NCBI GenBank assembly: GCA_910579395.1
Contig: CAJTUC010000057.1
Location: forward strand, 1 to 14,694
Reading direction: 5' to 3'
From: an uncultured Lachnospiraceae bacterium
GTDB lineage: Bacteria > Bacillota > Clostridia > Lachnospirales > Lachnospiraceae
DNA: 14,694 nucleotides
Numbering within the stretch: the stretch's first letter is position 1; each line of letters starts with the position of its first letter. The notes beneath the pieces are model-generated. The model made no database searches, was not told the origin of the DNA, and saw nothing but the letters and a program-made list of their open reading frames with translations. A program made the translations under genes and the position numbers. Below, piece after piece: positions 14,116 through 14,694 of the stretch.

Positions 14116-14592
14116 TCAGCTGTTCAGATCAAGTTCTTTGCGCAGCTTTTCCAGCGTCCTGTAGAGTCTGCTTTTGACCGTACTCAAATTTTCCTGCAAA
14201 ATTTCCGCAATCTCGGCTAACGGCTTATCCTCATAAAACCGCAGAACGATCAACGTTTTCTCCTGCATGGGAAGTTTATCCACCGCCTCTCGCAAATCCA
14301 TATTCGAATCCTGTGCTTTCGTATCTATCATATTTTCGTTCAACGTTTCATATTCCCGCTTATACTTCTTGACATAGTCCTTTGCCGTATTGATCATGAT
14401 CCGATACACCCATGTGCCGGCAAAATCTTCTTCCTGCAGGCTTCCTGCTTTCCGCATCGCCTTATAGGCTCCTTCCTGTACAATGTCCATCGCATCCGCT
14501 TCCTGATGCACATAGCTGAATGCCAGCCTGTAATAACTCTGATAATTTTCCAGCAATATGCTGCGGATCAATGTTTCTTTCCTGCTTCGCAT
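14116..14592 (-). CDS. sigV: SigV-like ECF sigma factor
   Basis: A 158-residue extracytoplasmic-function sigma factor. Region 2 covers about residues 15-80 (SYYRLAFSYVHQEADAMDIVQE, then TWVYRIMINTAKDYVKK). Region 4 covers about 103-153 (LPMQEKTLIVLRFYEDKPLAEIAEIL, then STVKSRLYRTLEKLRKEL). FYRLAFSYV-like and ALDIVQ-like stretches resemble Bacillus SigV. With the RsiV-like gene downstream this should be a cell-envelope stress module controlling wall modifications such as lysozyme resistance; the target genes are not evident here. The ATG at 14592 has a strong AAGGAGG nine bases upstream. No TGAAAC...CGTC autoregulatory promoter was found. Confidence 0.9.
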   Translation of the reverse strand: MRSRKETLIRSILLENYQSYYRLAFSYVHQEADAMDIVQEGAYKAMRKAGSLQEEDFAGTWVYRIMINTAKDYVKKYKREYETLNENMIDTKAQDSNMDLREAVDKLPMQEKTLIVLRFYEDKPLAEIAEILQENLSTVKSRLYRTLEKLRKELDLNS

Positions 14593-14615
14593 ATCTGCTT
14601 TCCTCCTTTTTCCTT

Positions 14616-14621
14616 ATTATA
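14616..14621 (-). promoter_or_regulatory. Possible -10 element for sigV
   Basis: A perfect TATAAT on the minus strand lies 23 bases before the sigV start codon. The hexamer 17 bases upstream is AAGGGC, far from TTGACA, so this is a weak call. The leader would be only about 17 bases and made mostly of the ribosome binding site. Confidence 0.3.
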
Positions 14622-14636
14622 ACTTCTCGGAATCTT

Positions 14637-14658
14637 AAGCCCTTATTTTATAAGGCTT
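14637..14658. repeat. Inverted repeat upstream of sigV
   Basis: AAGC(C)CTTAT and ATAAGGCTT form a nine-base-pair stem with one bulged base and a TTT loop. No T tract follows on either strand, so it is not a standard terminator. It could be an operator or leader structure. Nothing else is recognised from here to the window end. Confidence 0.5.
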
Positions 14659-14694
14659 TCAGACTTCTATTTCAAAAAATCACCCACTTTTTTG

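Noticed and set aside
14593..14694. SigV-type autoregulated promoter before sigV
   Set aside because: TGAAA-like sequences occur, but none has CGTC at about 16 bases, so only a weak TATAAT is reported.

Overview
The window looks like chromosomal DNA of a low-to-mid G+C anaerobic Firmicute, most likely a gut Clostridia species and plausibly Lachnospiraceae. The basis is the gene content (VanD-like glycopeptide resistance, SigV/RsiV-like pair, DUF1848, PepT, TauE), strong AGGAGG-type ribosome binding sites and intrinsic terminators. The family placement is an inference. Every supported gene is on the minus strand, so the window is described from high to low coordinates, in the direction of transcription.

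Right part (14694 to 12300): an ECF sigma factor and its membrane anti-sigma factor resemble Bacillus SigV/RsiV, the lysozyme-sensing pair. They are separated by two tandem copies of a short structured repeat. A terminator and a possible decayed gene end follow, then a GNAT acetyltransferase that overlaps a DUF1848 (radical-SAM-like) gene by four bases.

Centre (11292 to 5793): a complete vancomycin-resistance cluster, vanR-vanS-vanW-vanH-vanD-vanX. VanR/VanS are the two-component regulators. VanH makes D-lactate, the ligase makes D-Ala-D-Lac, VanX removes normal D-Ala-D-Ala, and VanW is an accessory protein of unknown function. No vanY or vanZ is present. Three tandem VanR-type boxes sit across the vanS stop codon, in front of a promoter that overlaps a terminator hairpin. 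This would separate constitutive or low-level vanRS transcription from induced vanWHDX transcription. A metallo-beta-lactamase-fold hydrolase follows vanX with no visible terminator between them.

Left part (4858 to 119): peptidase T, the decapitated C-terminal end of a MarR regulator, a TauE/SafE exporter with its terminator, a methyl-accepting chemotaxis protein with its own promoter and terminator, and an unrecognised single-pass membrane protein.

The least-explained pattern is a dispersed repeat found directly before five start codons (vanR, pepT, the GNAT gene, rsiV, and once in tandem). It carries a conserved purine-rich Shine-Dalgarno segment, and in the best copies a small stem-loop with a CAAA-containing loop. 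The van cluster lies between two of these copies. No integrase, transposase, tRNA, rRNA or CRISPR array was found.
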